Source of the DNA: JANQOH01 sp965243325
GTDB lineage: Bacteria; Pseudomonadota; Alphaproteobacteria; UBA7887
Length of the DNA: 64,000 nt
Assembly (NCBI GenBank): GCA_965243325.1
Contig: CBDEUQ010000003.1
Span: forward strand, 2,542,001-2,606,000
Reading direction: 5' to 3'
The first letter of the stretch is position 1. Every line of letters starts with the position of its first letter. The notes beneath the pieces are model-generated. The model did not search any database. It was given only the letters and a program-made list of their open reading frames with translations, and was not told the origin of the DNA. The position numbers were made by a program, and so were the translations under genes. Shown here piece by piece: positions 39,344 through 47,056 of the stretch.

Positions 39344-39573
39344 TACGGGTTCTCCTTCCCTTGTGCCGGTTGACCGGCGTTGCGCGGGGTCCGCCCGCCG
39401 CCCTCGTTCGCGGAGGGCGGGACGATGCGCGTGCGGGTGTGTTCGCGCGGCGGCGCATCGCCGTGTGCGGTCTGGTGCGGAAGAGACGGTCCCACGGGCA
39501 CCCCGCGATCGGCGCGGGCCATGTAGCCGGCGGCGGCCGAGGCGGCCTGCGGTCCCGGGACGGACGGTTTCAT
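39343..39573 (-). CDS. Possible 76-residue low-complexity protein coupled to the cupin gene
   Basis: ATG 39573 is preceded by AGGGACAGGATCGCGAA, a fair ribosome site, and the stop overlaps the cupin ATG (TAATG). The product (MKPSVPGPQAASAAAG...) is rich in Pro, Gly, Ala and Arg, has no cysteine, and looks disordered. No family is recognised. It could be a leader frame, a small regulator, or a precursor peptide for the radical SAM gene. It could also be chance: the stretch lies at the edge of the accessory island. Confidence 0.4.
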   Translation of the reverse strand: MKPSVPGPQAASAAAGYMARADRGVPVGPSLPHQTAHGDAPPREHTRTRIVPPSANEGGGRTPRNAGQPAQGKENP

Positions 39574-39649
39574 TTCGCGATCCTGTCCCTCGAGAGGAAC
39601 CTGAACCGGTAGAACCTCTCGGAGGCTACGGCAATCGCGCCGGCGTGTA

Positions 39650-39870
39650 CAGGAATTCCGGCCCGGCGGCGCCCGCGCCGCGGCCAGCGTGTCGAACAGA
39701 CACGGGTCATTGTGCCGCATAGACGAGTTCGGCGGTGGCCAGAATCTCCTTTCGGCGCCTGCAGTCCGGGCTTCGTTCCACCGACGGGCGCGTCAAGACG
39801 TCTACCTCCCTGCCAATCAGGTCCGACAGTTCGGCGGCCATGCCGACGAGGCCGAGGCCCGGCGCGACGA
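39650..39870 (-). pseudogene. Decayed MNT-HEPN toxin-antitoxin remnant (mntA C-terminus and hepT N-terminus)
   Basis: The minus strand reads MAAELSDLIGREVDVLTRP...EILATAELVYAAQ and stops at 39707, the C-terminal half of a MntA-type minimal nucleotidyltransferase. An ATG at 39720 overlapping that stop begins MRHNDPCLFDTLAAARA, the typical start of a HepT (DUF86/HEPN) toxin, and then similarity is lost. The catalytic N-terminus of MntA is missing. The rest of 39574-40101 holds nothing else I can recognise. It marks the left edge of the accessory island. Confidence 0.6.
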
Positions 39871-40101
39871 CAGGGACGGATCTCGCGAACTGCCTGTCCT
39901 GCGGGTCGGCAACCTTGTTGAGAACGTGCCACAGCCCTGCCAAAAGGCTCACGTGGCAAGCGCCTGCCCTATGAAACGACTCACTCGTAAGCGATCGCCA
40001 AACGAGAAACCCCGGTTTTGGCGGGTTTTGGGGACAACTGCCGCTGTCCGATCCGCAATTGGCGTTCCATTTTTGTCCTTGAGGACTGACAGGATGCGGC
40101 C

Positions 40102-40335
40102 ATGAGCAAGAAGCCTCCGCCGAACCGGGAACCAAAGCCCGACGATCCCGAGCAGTCCAAGCGGATCCTCAAGACCGCTGAGGAAGTCGAGGCGGATAAA
40201 GACCCAAAGGCATTTGATCGAGTGCTGAAGAGCATTATATCGACATCCGAGGCGCCTCTAGTGGAGGATTCGATTCAGAATCTGCGCAAAGCGCTCGGTG
40301 TCGCCGAAAAAATTCGGGTACGCGCGCCTGAGTGA
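40102..40335 (+). CDS. Small conserved-looking hypothetical protein
   Basis: 77 residues starting MSKKPPPNREPKPDDPEQSK. The first 48 or so residues resemble a short alphaproteobacterial hypothetical family (K-P-P-P-N-R start, P-D-D-P-E-Q-S-K-R, then AFDRVLK). The last 25 residues lie antisense to the end of the RelA/SpoT-domain gene, so the original C-terminus may have been lost at a junction. The function is unknown. GC content here falls to about half, well below the backbone. Confidence 0.6.
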   Translation: MSKKPPPNREPKPDDPEQSKRILKTAEEVEADKDPKAFDRVLKSIISTSEAPLVEDSIQNLRKALGVAEKIRVRAPE

Positions 40336-40741
40336 CACAATAGAGTCGACAGACACGAGGACAACCTGATCATTGGGGCTTCCTCTTTGCGCCTGCTGCT
40401 CCCACCACATATACATATCGTTAGCCCTTCGTGATTGCCCAGCAGAAAATGTTATATACCGTACGTTCTTCGCTTGAGGGTCCAGACGTAGCAAGTAATA
40501 CTTCTCCCTTCTTGGCTTCTGTGTTGATGTAATGTGCTGTAGAGTCGCCCCATAAGTGCTTAGTACGTTCACGACTTTCAGATTCTCCGCCAATTCGCGG
40601 ATTTCTTGATACAAAACGTCCCTGTTACCGGGCGTATTGGGGACCATCTCAGTCTTCTCGTGCCCTGCCATAACTGCCCCCATAAGAGCGAAAAATCTGA
40701 GCCATTCCGGGGTCCCGATATTTGATTTTAGCGCCTGTTGT
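40258..40741 (-). pseudogene. RelA/SpoT-domain gene, 3' part, cut off by the transposon
   Basis: The frame ...LKSNIGTPEWLRFFALMGAV continues to ILNRILH and a stop at 40258. It includes the C-terminal region seen in large RelA/SpoT-domain proteins (VLVSVDSIVSLRRAYPNFF). Joining it to the 5' part at 44152 after removing the transposon and one 8-bp duplication gives an unbroken frame across the junction (LFTQQ-ALKSN) and a protein of about 346 residues. On its own it has no proper start, so it is not expected to be made as an independent protein. Confidence 0.9.
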
Positions 40742-40765
40742 GGGAATTGTGTAGCAAAATCCGCA
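40734..40765. repeat. Left target duplication (CCTGTTGT) and left terminal inverted repeat
   Basis: Bases 40734-40741 are the 8-bp target duplication CCTGTTGT, found again at 44144-44151. Bases 40742-40765 are the 24-bp terminal repeat, beginning GGGAATTGTGTAGC and ending ATCCGCA. They are identical to the reverse complement of 44120-44143. Confidence 0.93.
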
Positions 40766-40775
40766 GACGGGAAGC

Positions 40776-40982
40776 TCATTCTTCCCGCACGAGCTTCCAC
40801 CGCTGCCCCATTTCCTCCTTCGACGGCTCCCGGTTTTCGCTCTTGCGCACGGGTTGGGCGGGGTGCTCCATCACCTGCCGCATGACGGACTCGACATCGC
40901 CGCTCGTCACGGGGTCGCGCTCCGTCTCGGCAAACGCCGCAAGGTCAATCTGCCCCGCCTTCGCCTTCCGCTTCCGCGTCAC
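40776..40982 (-). CDS. 68-residue unknown protein, last gene of the transposon
   Basis: Starts at GTG 40982, overlapping the methyltransferase TGA (GTGA); an ATG at 40997 is an alternative. The protein begins VTRKRKAKAGQIDLAAFAET and is strongly charged with no hydrophobic core segment. I recognise no domain. Being coupled to the methyltransferase-HNH gene, it may be an accessory or control factor for it (inference). It ends 11 nt inside the left terminal repeat. Confidence 0.65.
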   Translation of the reverse strand: MTRKRKAKAGQIDLAAFAETERDPVTSGDVESVMRQVMEHPAQPVRKSENREPSKEEMGQRWKLVREE

Positions 40983-42316
40983 TGGCTTGCCCTCCATTCG
41001 GCCATGGTCCTGCCGCCCTTCGAGCGGTTGCAGCCGGAGCACAGCAGTTGCAGGTTGTCGGGGTGATCGGTCCCGCCCTTCACGCGCGGCATGATGTGGT
41101 CGACGTCCATGACGCGGAACGGGAAGTGCGTCTCGCAGCCCGCGCAGACGCCCTCCTGCTCGCCGTAGAGCCGGTGCCGGTGCGTCCGGTAGTTGGGCAG
41201 GTCGCCGAGGTCCGTGCGCTTGGGTGGCCCGTCCGGCGTGATTGCGCCGCCCCACAGGCCGCGATCCCCGGCGATGCGCTCGTTGACCAGCTTCACCGCC
41301 AGCGGCGACAGGTCGATCCCCGCCCACTGCCGCTGTAGCCGGTCGGCGGACACGCACGCCGTCGCGCAGCCTGCGAAGGGATCGAGCACCATGTCGCCGG
41401 GGTTGCTGGACGCGGTGATGATCCGGTCCAGCAGCGCGAGCGGCTTTTGCGTCGGATAGCCGACACGCTCCTTTGCCGACGCGATGCTGATGTCCGCCCA
41501 GAGATTGGACAGCGGCTTACCGGGGTTTTCCGACAGGTACACCTTCCGGCGCGGCATTCGGCCCTTCTTCGGCCAGTGTATTCGGCCCTCGCGCTCCAGT
41601 TCCTCAACGCGCTCCGGCGGGAATTTCCAAACGTCCGCGATCCCCTTCCACGTGTAGCGGTATCCACCGCCCGTCAGGGTGCGTGCGTGTAGCGGCGATG
41701 TCGTGTACGGGCCGCGCTCATCCGAGTTCGTGTACCGTCTTGCAATGTCGTCTTCGGACAACGGCAAGCGGGGGGATGTCCACGTTGCGCCGGGTCCGGC
41801 GTAGAACAACAGCGCGTCGGTCACGCGCCCGTATCGGCCGGCGTCGTTGTGCGAGCCGTACCGCTGCCAAACCACTTCGTTGCGGAATCGGGCGCGCCCG
41901 AAAATCCCGTCCATCAGCAGCTTGAGGTAGTGGGAAGCGGTGGGGTCGCAGTGCAGATAGATCGAGCCGGACGGCTTGAGCACGCGGCGCATCTCCAGCA
42001 GCCGGACGGCCATCATGATGCAGTACGACTGCATCCCCTTGCCGTGTGCCTGACGCGCGGCCTCGATCACCGAATAGGCCGCCGGGTTCCGGTCGGCGAG
42101 CTCGCCGTGCTCGCACACGTCTACGTCGTCTAGCGTCCATGCGTCCTTGAACGCCGCGCCGGCGGCCTTGCTCCCTATCGGCGCCTCGTAGTGCTTGTTC
42201 GAGTTGAACGGCGGATCGAGGTAAATCAGATCCACGCACGCATCGTTCATGCCCCGCATGACCGGCAGGTTGTCGCCCGTCCACACCGTGCCGCTGGCAA
42301 AGTTCGGGGCGGGCAT
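40979..42316 (-). CDS. DNA methyltransferase fused to a C-terminal HNH endonuclease
   Basis: 445 residues. Motif IV DPPF lies at 34-37 and motif I DPFAGCAT at 312-319. This order (IV before I) fits beta-class amino-methyltransferases, which make N6-adenine or N4-cytosine. PTQKPLALLDRI precedes motif I as usual. From about 390 there is an HNH domain: CAGC (391-394), DVDHIMPRVKGG (404 on), CSGCN (426-430). One chain thus holds both modification and nuclease modules. It lies 4 nt after the 141-aa gene inside the transposon. Target sequence unknown. Confidence 0.9.
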   Translation of the reverse strand: MPAPNFASGTVWTGDNLPVMRGMNDACVDLIYLDPPFNSNKHYEAPIGSKAAGAAFKDAWTLDDVDVCEHGELADRNPAAYSVIEAARQAHGKGMQSYCIMMAVRLLEMRRVLKPSGSIYLHCDPTASHYLKLLMDGIFGRARFRNEVVWQRYGSHNDAGRYGRVTDALLFYAGPGATWTSPRLPLSEDDIARRYTNSDERGPYTTSPLHARTLTGGGYRYTWKGIADVWKFPPERVEELEREGRIHWPKKGRMPRRKVYLSENPGKPLSNLWADISIASAKERVGYPTQKPLALLDRIITASSNPGDMVLDPFAGCATACVSADRLQRQWAGIDLSPLAVKLVNERIAGDRGLWGGAITPDGPPKRTDLGDLPNYRTHRHRLYGEQEGVCAGCETHFPFRVMDVDHIMPRVKGGTDHPDNLQLLCSGCNRSKGGRTMAEWRASQ

Positions 42317-42320
42317 GACG

Positions 42321-42746
42321 CTAGACGAAGAACAGCGGATCGGCCGCCATTTGGCTGACCTGCTGATTTGTCCACGTTTGGCCGTGGAGGCACAGGACGC
42401 AGGTTGCCTTGCGCGCGTCCCATTTCTGCGTGATGACCAAATCCGGCAATTCCCGGGCCGGCGGTTTCTGCGGGTAAGAGACGGTGATGTCGTTCTCGTT
42501 CAGAACGAAATTCACCGTCACTCTGTCGTCTGGGCGGGCCGTGCCGAACGGGAAGCCGGTGGCGACGAACATGCGGCGCGGCGCAAGCTCATCTTTCAGC
42601 GAATACGGGAATTTCTTTTCCCGTTCCGGCTGCATGTCATTGCTGGCGTCGACGTAGCATTGCACGAACGCGCGAATGGCAGAAAAGGCCGTGGCCAGGG
42701 TGCATTTCCGCCGCTCGAAAAGCCATTTCGCAGCCGCATCGCTCAC
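42321..42746 (-). CDS. Unknown 141-residue passenger protein
   Basis: Starts at GTG 42746, overlapping the upstream stop (GTGA). The sequence begins VSDAAAKWLFERRKC, has an arginine/lysine-rich middle with ATGFPFGTARPDDRVTVNF, and ends with a pair of cysteines in ATCVLCLHGQTW. No signal peptide or membrane segment. I do not recognise a family. The Cys-x2-Cys near the end could be half of a metal site. It lies between the transposase side and the methyltransferase gene. Confidence 0.7.
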   Translation of the reverse strand: MSDAAAKWLFERRKCTLATAFSAIRAFVQCYVDASNDMQPEREKKFPYSLKDELAPRRMFVATGFPFGTARPDDRVTVNFVLNENDITVSYPQKPPARELPDLVITQKWDARKATCVLCLHGQTWTNQQVSQMAADPLFFV

Positions 42747-43132
42747 GGGGCCGCTCCGAATAGTGTTTCCTCAAGCGCCTTGCGGCGGACCTGCCACGGC
42801 TTCCACTCTTTCCCGTCTTCGTCGGTCAGAACGCACTTCCCGTCCTCGCCGAACCGGACACGCAAGGCCATCAGCGGCGTTGGATTTCCTGTGTACGCCC
42901 AGCGCACGATATGAATGCGGCCCCGCTCCTTGCTGAAGACCACGCGGTGGACCTGCGGGCGCTCCACATAGAACGCGCCGTCCGGGCAGGAGTTGAACCG
43001 CTGGCATTGCGCCATGCCGGGATTGATCGCGTTGTGCCGCTCAAGATCGCGTTGCACGGCGTCGGCCAGCCGGTCGAACTCCTTGTCGACCGTGCATTCG
43101 GAGCGGGCTTCAACCCAGTCGAAATCGCTCAT
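42743..43132 (-). CDS. Unknown 129-residue passenger protein
   Basis: ATG 43132 overlaps the transposase TGA (ATGA). It begins MSDFDWVEARSECTVDKEFD and contains QRFNSCPDGAFYVERPQVHR and EDGKEWKPWQVRRKA. A mixed alpha/beta profile with no membrane segment. I recognise no domain. Coupling to the transposase suggests that it travels as fixed cargo or helps transposition. Base use is like the rest of the transposon and less GC-rich than the host. Confidence 0.7.
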   Translation of the reverse strand: MSDFDWVEARSECTVDKEFDRLADAVQRDLERHNAINPGMAQCQRFNSCPDGAFYVERPQVHRVVFSKERGRIHIVRWAYTGNPTPLMALRVRFGEDGKCVLTDEDGKEWKPWQVRRKALEETLFGAAP

Positions 43133-44058
43133 GCCACCAATTCCCGATAGCTGATCCGCCGGCCGCCCATGTCGCGCACCAGCGCGTCCATGCGGTCGAT
43201 GGTGTCGGCGGCACACCGGCCCTCGTTCAGCCGCATCGTCGCCTCGTTGACGTAGCGATGCAGGTGCTTGGGCGAGACATGGTGCCAAGTGCCGTGGATC
43301 GAGCGTTTCAGCACCGCCCAGACGGCCTCGATCCCGTTGGTATGCACCGGCCCGCGGACATATTCGCCGGCGCTGTGGTTCACGGCGTCGTGATCCTGCG
43401 GCAACCCGGCGTAGATGCTGGACTCGTCCGTGTAGACGGTCGCATCGCTTTCCACGTTGTCGGCGGCGAACGCACGGGCCGTCGCGCCGTCGGCGTTCCT
43501 GACGGGCATTGCCACGGTCTCGCCGCCCCGTTCCCGCGCGCCCATGACCGCGACCTTGCCGCCCGGGCCGCCGCCGGGCCGCAGCTTCTTCGAGGCGTGC
43601 TTCGCCGCTTCCTTGCCGCCGATATAGACCTCATCGATCTCGACGACGCTGGCGAGCTGGAACGTGCCGCCGACACACGCTTCCCGAATGCGGTGAAGCA
43701 TGTACCAGGCCGTCCGGTACTGGACGCCAAGCTCCTTCGACAACTGCATCGCCGACACGCCCTTGCGCGCCGTCATGACGCTGTAGATCGCGACGATCCA
43801 GTTTTGCAGCGGCGTCTTCGTCGCGTGCATGATCGTCCCGGTCGTGACCGTGAACTGCTTCCGGCAGTCGCCGCACCAGTACGTATGCGGCTTGCTCTTG
43901 GGGCGGCTGATCTTGTCGCAGGAACCGCAATGCGGGCACGCCGGCTCGTTGTTCCAGCGCACGCGCTCAAGCCACGCGATGCACGTTTTCTGATCGGGGA
44001 ACATCCGCAGAAGCTGCGTGATGCTGATCGTCTCGGCTGTCCCCTTGGCTTTCGGCAT
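43129..44058 (-). CDS. IS1595-family (ISXO2-like) transposase
   Basis: 309 residues from ATG 44058; a longer frame to 44112 lacks a good start and runs toward the terminal repeat. The N-terminal zinc ribbon is CPHC (41-44) with CGDC (62-65), followed by QFTVTTGTIMHATKTPL. The catalytic DDE-type core has Asp142 in VVEIDEVYIGGKE, Asp211 in VYTDES and HTNGIEAVWAVLKRSIHG (239 on), where Glu244 is the likely third residue. It looks intact, so the element may still move. Confidence 0.93.
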   Translation of the reverse strand: MPKAKGTAETISITQLLRMFPDQKTCIAWLERVRWNNEPACPHCGSCDKISRPKSKPHTYWCGDCRKQFTVTTGTIMHATKTPLQNWIVAIYSVMTARKGVSAMQLSKELGVQYRTAWYMLHRIREACVGGTFQLASVVEIDEVYIGGKEAAKHASKKLRPGGGPGGKVAVMGARERGGETVAMPVRNADGATARAFAADNVESDATVYTDESSIYAGLPQDHDAVNHSAGEYVRGPVHTNGIEAVWAVLKRSIHGTWHHVSPKHLHRYVNEATMRLNEGRCAADTIDRMDALVRDMGGRRISYRELVA

Positions 44059-44090
44059 GTCGGCGCTCCCGTGTTGCGGACTATATATAA

Positions 44091-44708
44091 TCATCCGCAG
44101 GCCGGGCCGCAAGAGGTTTTGCGGATTTTGCTACACAATTCCCCCTGTTGTGTAAACAGGCCAACCGTCTCAACAGATGTCGCCCAAATATGCTGCAAAT
44201 CGGTTCGGATTTGTATTTCAATTTTCAGTTTATCGTAGCAAGAGGTTAAAGGGGACCCCACATACTCATAAATCAAATGAACCCCTCTATATCCATCGCC
44301 TTTAGGGTTGATAATGTAGTCTTTTTTATTGCGGAGTTTATGCTTAAATCGACTCCTTTCGTACAGCTTAACCAAGGCATTTACGTTATCGACCGATGTC
44401 AATATTGCTCGACAGCCTCCAATATCCTGCATTTGGGATAGTTGCATTGAGTCGTGCCGCTGCAATTTCGCCCGAATTGACGTAAGTCTCTTTATTCGTT
44501 GGGCTACCGTATAGTCGGAATCTACCTTGGAGCAATTCCTTCTAAGGGTCACTTGGAAGGTATTGAGGGGGTAGTTGTGTGCGGACCGCCAGTTATTGAT
44601 AATGGGATACGCCGTCGTTGCTGGTAAGCGGCCAGAAGAGTGCCCGGCCAGTGTGAAGCCGGCGTTATCCACTTGGTTGCGCGAGTGTTCTGGAACCGGC
44701 CACTCCAT
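44091..44708 (-). pseudogene. RelA/SpoT-domain alarmone synthetase gene, 5' part, truncated by the transposon
   Basis: From ATG 44708 the frame reads 188 native residues and then 17 from the transposon end before a stop. Synthetase-fold motifs are all in the native part: QDIGGCRAILTSVDN (94-108), NPKGDGYRGVHLIYEY (134-149) and KIEIQIRTDLQHIWA (162-176). The hydrolase HD domain of long Rel enzymes is absent, so this is a small alarmone synthetase type, originally about 346 residues. The insertion falls right after the catalytic fold, so the shortened product might keep activity. Lower GC than the backbone. Confidence 0.85.
44120..44151. repeat. Right terminal inverted repeat and right target duplication
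   Basis: Bases 44120-44143 mirror the left 24-bp terminal repeat without mismatch (TGCGGATTTTGC ... AATTCCC). They are followed at 44144-44151 by the 8-bp target duplication CCTGTTGT. One base beyond (G) also matches, so the exact edge could shift by one. Confidence 0.93.
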
Positions 44709-44810
44709 GGCCTCAAACCGCGACAGGCAAGGTCGCGCCCCCTATTCTGCTTCCCTCAGACCATCGTAGCCGCCGGGCCAGGGTGCGGCGAGTGTAACGA
44801 TGCCGATCGC

Positions 44811-45477
44811 GTCCGGGGTAGGTTCTTGAGCAGTCTCCGGCTGAGGGTGGCCAACTCGGGTTGGTGGAGCGGCATCCTGCCGAGCACCGCATGGCCGGGC
44901 GCGGGCGTCAGCCAGTAGGCAGCGGTATACAGCACCGGGCGGAACGGGTTGGCGAGCGGGCTCTGGCAGGAGGTGCGGTCGGAGACGAACTGGCTCTTGT
45001 GCAGCTTGATGGGGTTCTCGGCCTAGCCGCGGGCGGAGCAGACCTCTTCGGAGAGGCGGCGCGGCTCGCCGGCGCGCGAGGTGACGACGTAGCGGGTGTC
45101 GAAGCCGCGTTTCCGGTCCCGCGAGCGGGCAGTTCGATCAAAGCTGACGAAGCCGCGCAACCGGTCGGCGCCGGTCTCGGCGCGGCGCGCCTTGAGGTCA
45201 TCGCCGAAGTCGTAGGCAAGGGATCGCAACGCGGCATTGCCGACCAAGCCGAAGATGTAGCCGACGCCGTTGTCCTCGCACCAGTCCATGGCCTCGGGCC
45301 GGCCGCAATGGCTGTTGCCCCGGACAGTGAGCCGGGTACGCGGCCAGTGCCGGCGTTCCGTCGCGCGCAACAGGACCAGCCCGCCGTCCGACGAGAACGA
45401 CCCGCGCGCAAATCGGTGCTCACCTTTTTGCATTGAACGGCTGGAAGATCGAACGGCAGAGAGGCATCTTCAGTCAT
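44811..45477 (-). pseudogene. IS1380-family transposase remnant (internally deleted)
   Basis: On the minus strand, MTEDASLPFDLPAVQ at 45477 is the usual N-terminus. After a frameshift the frame reads FSSDGGLVLLR and then jumps to WPRTRLTVRGNSHCGRPEAM, so about 150 residues including catalytic parts are missing. It continues through YVVTSRAGEPRRLSEEV to an in-frame TAG near 45025, then an IKLHK...AAYWLTPAPGHAVLGRMPLHQ tail in the same frame. No intact IS ends were identified. The last 122 bp (44811-44932) are a direct repeat of 49180-49301. Confidence 0.82.
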
Positions 45478-45601
45478 GGTGGGCGTGGCGCTCCCGCTTC
45501 CGGGGCAGAAGGTTGCTGAACGACAAATTTCTACCCTAAGACAACGACTTACGCCACGTTCGCCGTCACCTCACTCCACTGTCGCGAATAATTCGGGCTA
45601 G

Positions 45602-46797
45602 CAGGCTGCTGAAGAACTCGCTGACCCAATTCTCGTTATCGCGATTCCCCGATCTGGCGGTGAATGGCTTCGGAGGTTGTGATGCGAGGTCGGGACGAGC
45701 GGGGCGAGGGTCTGTTCAGCTACGTCGATCTGGAGGCGCGGGTTCCTGCGGATCATCCGCTGTGGGCGATCCGGATTCTGGTGGACGAGGCTCTGGCGGC
45801 GCTGTCGGGCGATTTCGCGCGGCTCTATTCGTACACGGGCCGGCCCTCGATCGCGCCGGAGAAGCTGTTGCGGGCGCTTCTGCTGCAGGCCTTCTACCCC
45901 ATCCGTTCTGAGCGCCAGCTGATGGAGCAGCTGGATTACAACTTGTTGTTCCGCTGGTTCGTCGGGCTGTCGGACGAGCACTTCTCGGTGGACGGCACGC
46001 GGACCGAGGCGTGGGCGTCGATGAAGAGCTTCCGGCGCAGGAATGGCGGCGGCGACCCGCCGGGCGGTCGCAATGCCGGACGCGACTTCCGCGGCGAGCG
46101 CCGCTCCAATGCGACGCATGGCTCCGCAAGCGATGGCGATGCCCGGCTGTTCCGCGAGGGAGACTGGCAGTCGAGCCGGCTGTGCTACATGGGCCATCTG
46201 TTGATGGAGAACCGCAACTCCTTGATCGTCGACGCCGCGCTGACTCGGGCCAGCGGCACCGCCGAGCGGGAGGCGGCACTGGCCATGATGGGGCGCCGCA
46301 AGACGCGCCGCCACATCACGCCAGGCGCCGACCAAGGCCTGTGACGTGGCCGCCTTTGTGGACGCCGTGAGGGACCATGGCGTCACTCCGCACATCGCGC
46401 GGTCGACGGCCGCGTGAGCAAGTTGGGCACGCCGCGCAAGACCCGCATCGACCGACGCACCACCCGCCATCCGGGCTACGTCGTCAACCAGCGGCTGCGC
46501 AAGCGCATCGAAGAGGGGTTCGGCTGAATCAAGACCACCGGCGGGCTGGCGAAGACCTGGCATCGCGGGGCTCGACCGGGTGGGCTGGATGTTCACATTC
46601 ACCGCCGCCGCCTGCAACCTAGTCCGGTTGCCCAAACTGCTCACCGAGGCGCCGACCTGATGCCGGTTGGCAGCGCAATACACGCCTCGCCACGCCGTGA
46701 GTGGACCTCGAACACCAATCCAAACTGCCACTGACCAGAGAATCCCCCCCCCACACCCAACAATAAGGCCCCAAATGGCGGGTTCTTCAGCAGCCTT
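45602..46797 (+). mobile_element. IS5-family insertion sequence copy, decayed (1196 bp)
   Basis: Terminal inverted repeats read AGGCTGCTGAAGAAC near both ends (left from 45603; right as its complement ending about 46796). They are flanked by the 4-bp duplication CTAG at 45598-45601 and 46798-46801, as is usual for IS5-type elements. The single transposase gene inside is broken. It inserted between the IS1380 remnant and the patatin operon, 28 nt beyond the end of the latter. Confidence 0.85.
45682..46660 (+). pseudogene. IS5-family transposase, pseudogene
   Basis: Start MRGRDERGEGLFSYVDLEAR at 45682 after GGAGGTTGTG. It is recognisable through GRPSIAPEKLLRALLLQAF and QLMEQLDYNLLFRWFVG. Directly after FVGLS it jumps to DEHFSVDGT, lacking about 40 residues (the DDPVWDHSTFSKN region) that intact relatives have. 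A frameshift after HITPGADQG, a further shift near 46410, and a TGA replacing Trp in EEGFG*IKTTGGLAK complete the decay. The tail LVRLPKLLTEAPT ends at 46660. Confidence 0.88.
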
Positions 46798-46828
46798 CTA
46801 GTGGTCGGGATGATGACGCAGCCAAATT

Positions 46829-47056
46829 TCAGTGACCACCAAGCAAAGCGCGCTTGCGCATGACAGGATCGTTGATTTCCCGAGCTTGCTTCAGGAGTTT
46901 CTTGCGAGCGGCTCTGTCGACTACGCTCTTCGAGCCTTTCCTCGTCGTTGCCACTCGATCGGTACCGCTCGCACTTCCCCCTGCCTTATCGGAGAGAGAT
47001 GGAGCCGAAGCGTAGCATATGTCCGGTTCACTCAGTGCGCCTTTACGGATCACCAT
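46829..47056 (-). CDS. Unknown 75-residue basic protein, third gene of the patatin operon
   Basis: ATG 47056 lies 14 nt inside the end of the 119-residue gene; the frame is open to 47089, giving a longer option. The product begins MVIRKGALSEPDICYASAP and ends with a basic helix (DRAARKKLLKQAREINDP, then RKRALLGGH). No known domain. Same strand, low GC and overlapping arrangement tie it to the patatin gene. Confidence 0.5.
   Translation of the reverse strand: MVIRKGALSEPDICYASAPSLSDKAGGSASGTDRVATTRKGSKSVVDRAARKKLLKQAREINDPVMRKRALLGGH

Larger units (their letters stand above)
40742..44143 (-). mobile_element. IS1595-family transposon with passenger genes (3402 bp)
   Basis: Bounded by perfect 24-bp inverted repeats and flanked by the 8-bp duplication CCTGTTGT, as expected for IS1595-type elements. 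It carries five minus-strand genes: ISXO2-like transposase, two unknown proteins (129 and 141 aa), a methyltransferase-HNH fusion (445 aa) and a 68-aa protein. Neighbours overlap or nearly touch, suggesting one transcript read from the transposase end. It interrupts the RelA/SpoT-domain gene. Perfect repeats and intact frames suggest a recent insertion. IS1595 elements with passenger genes are known as a class; this cargo I do not recognise. Confidence 0.92.

Noticed and set aside
39574..40101. Left attachment copy of the tRNA-Gly 3' end
   Set aside because: I looked for the tRNA end sequence GTTCGATCCCGCTCGC near the left edge and did not find it.
43258..44238. 326-residue plus-strand frame in the transposon
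   Set aside because: Antisense to the transposase and crosses the terminal repeat.
45598..46731. 377-residue minus-strand frame across the IS5 copy
   Set aside because: Antisense to the broken transposase; no similarity pattern and spans the IS end.
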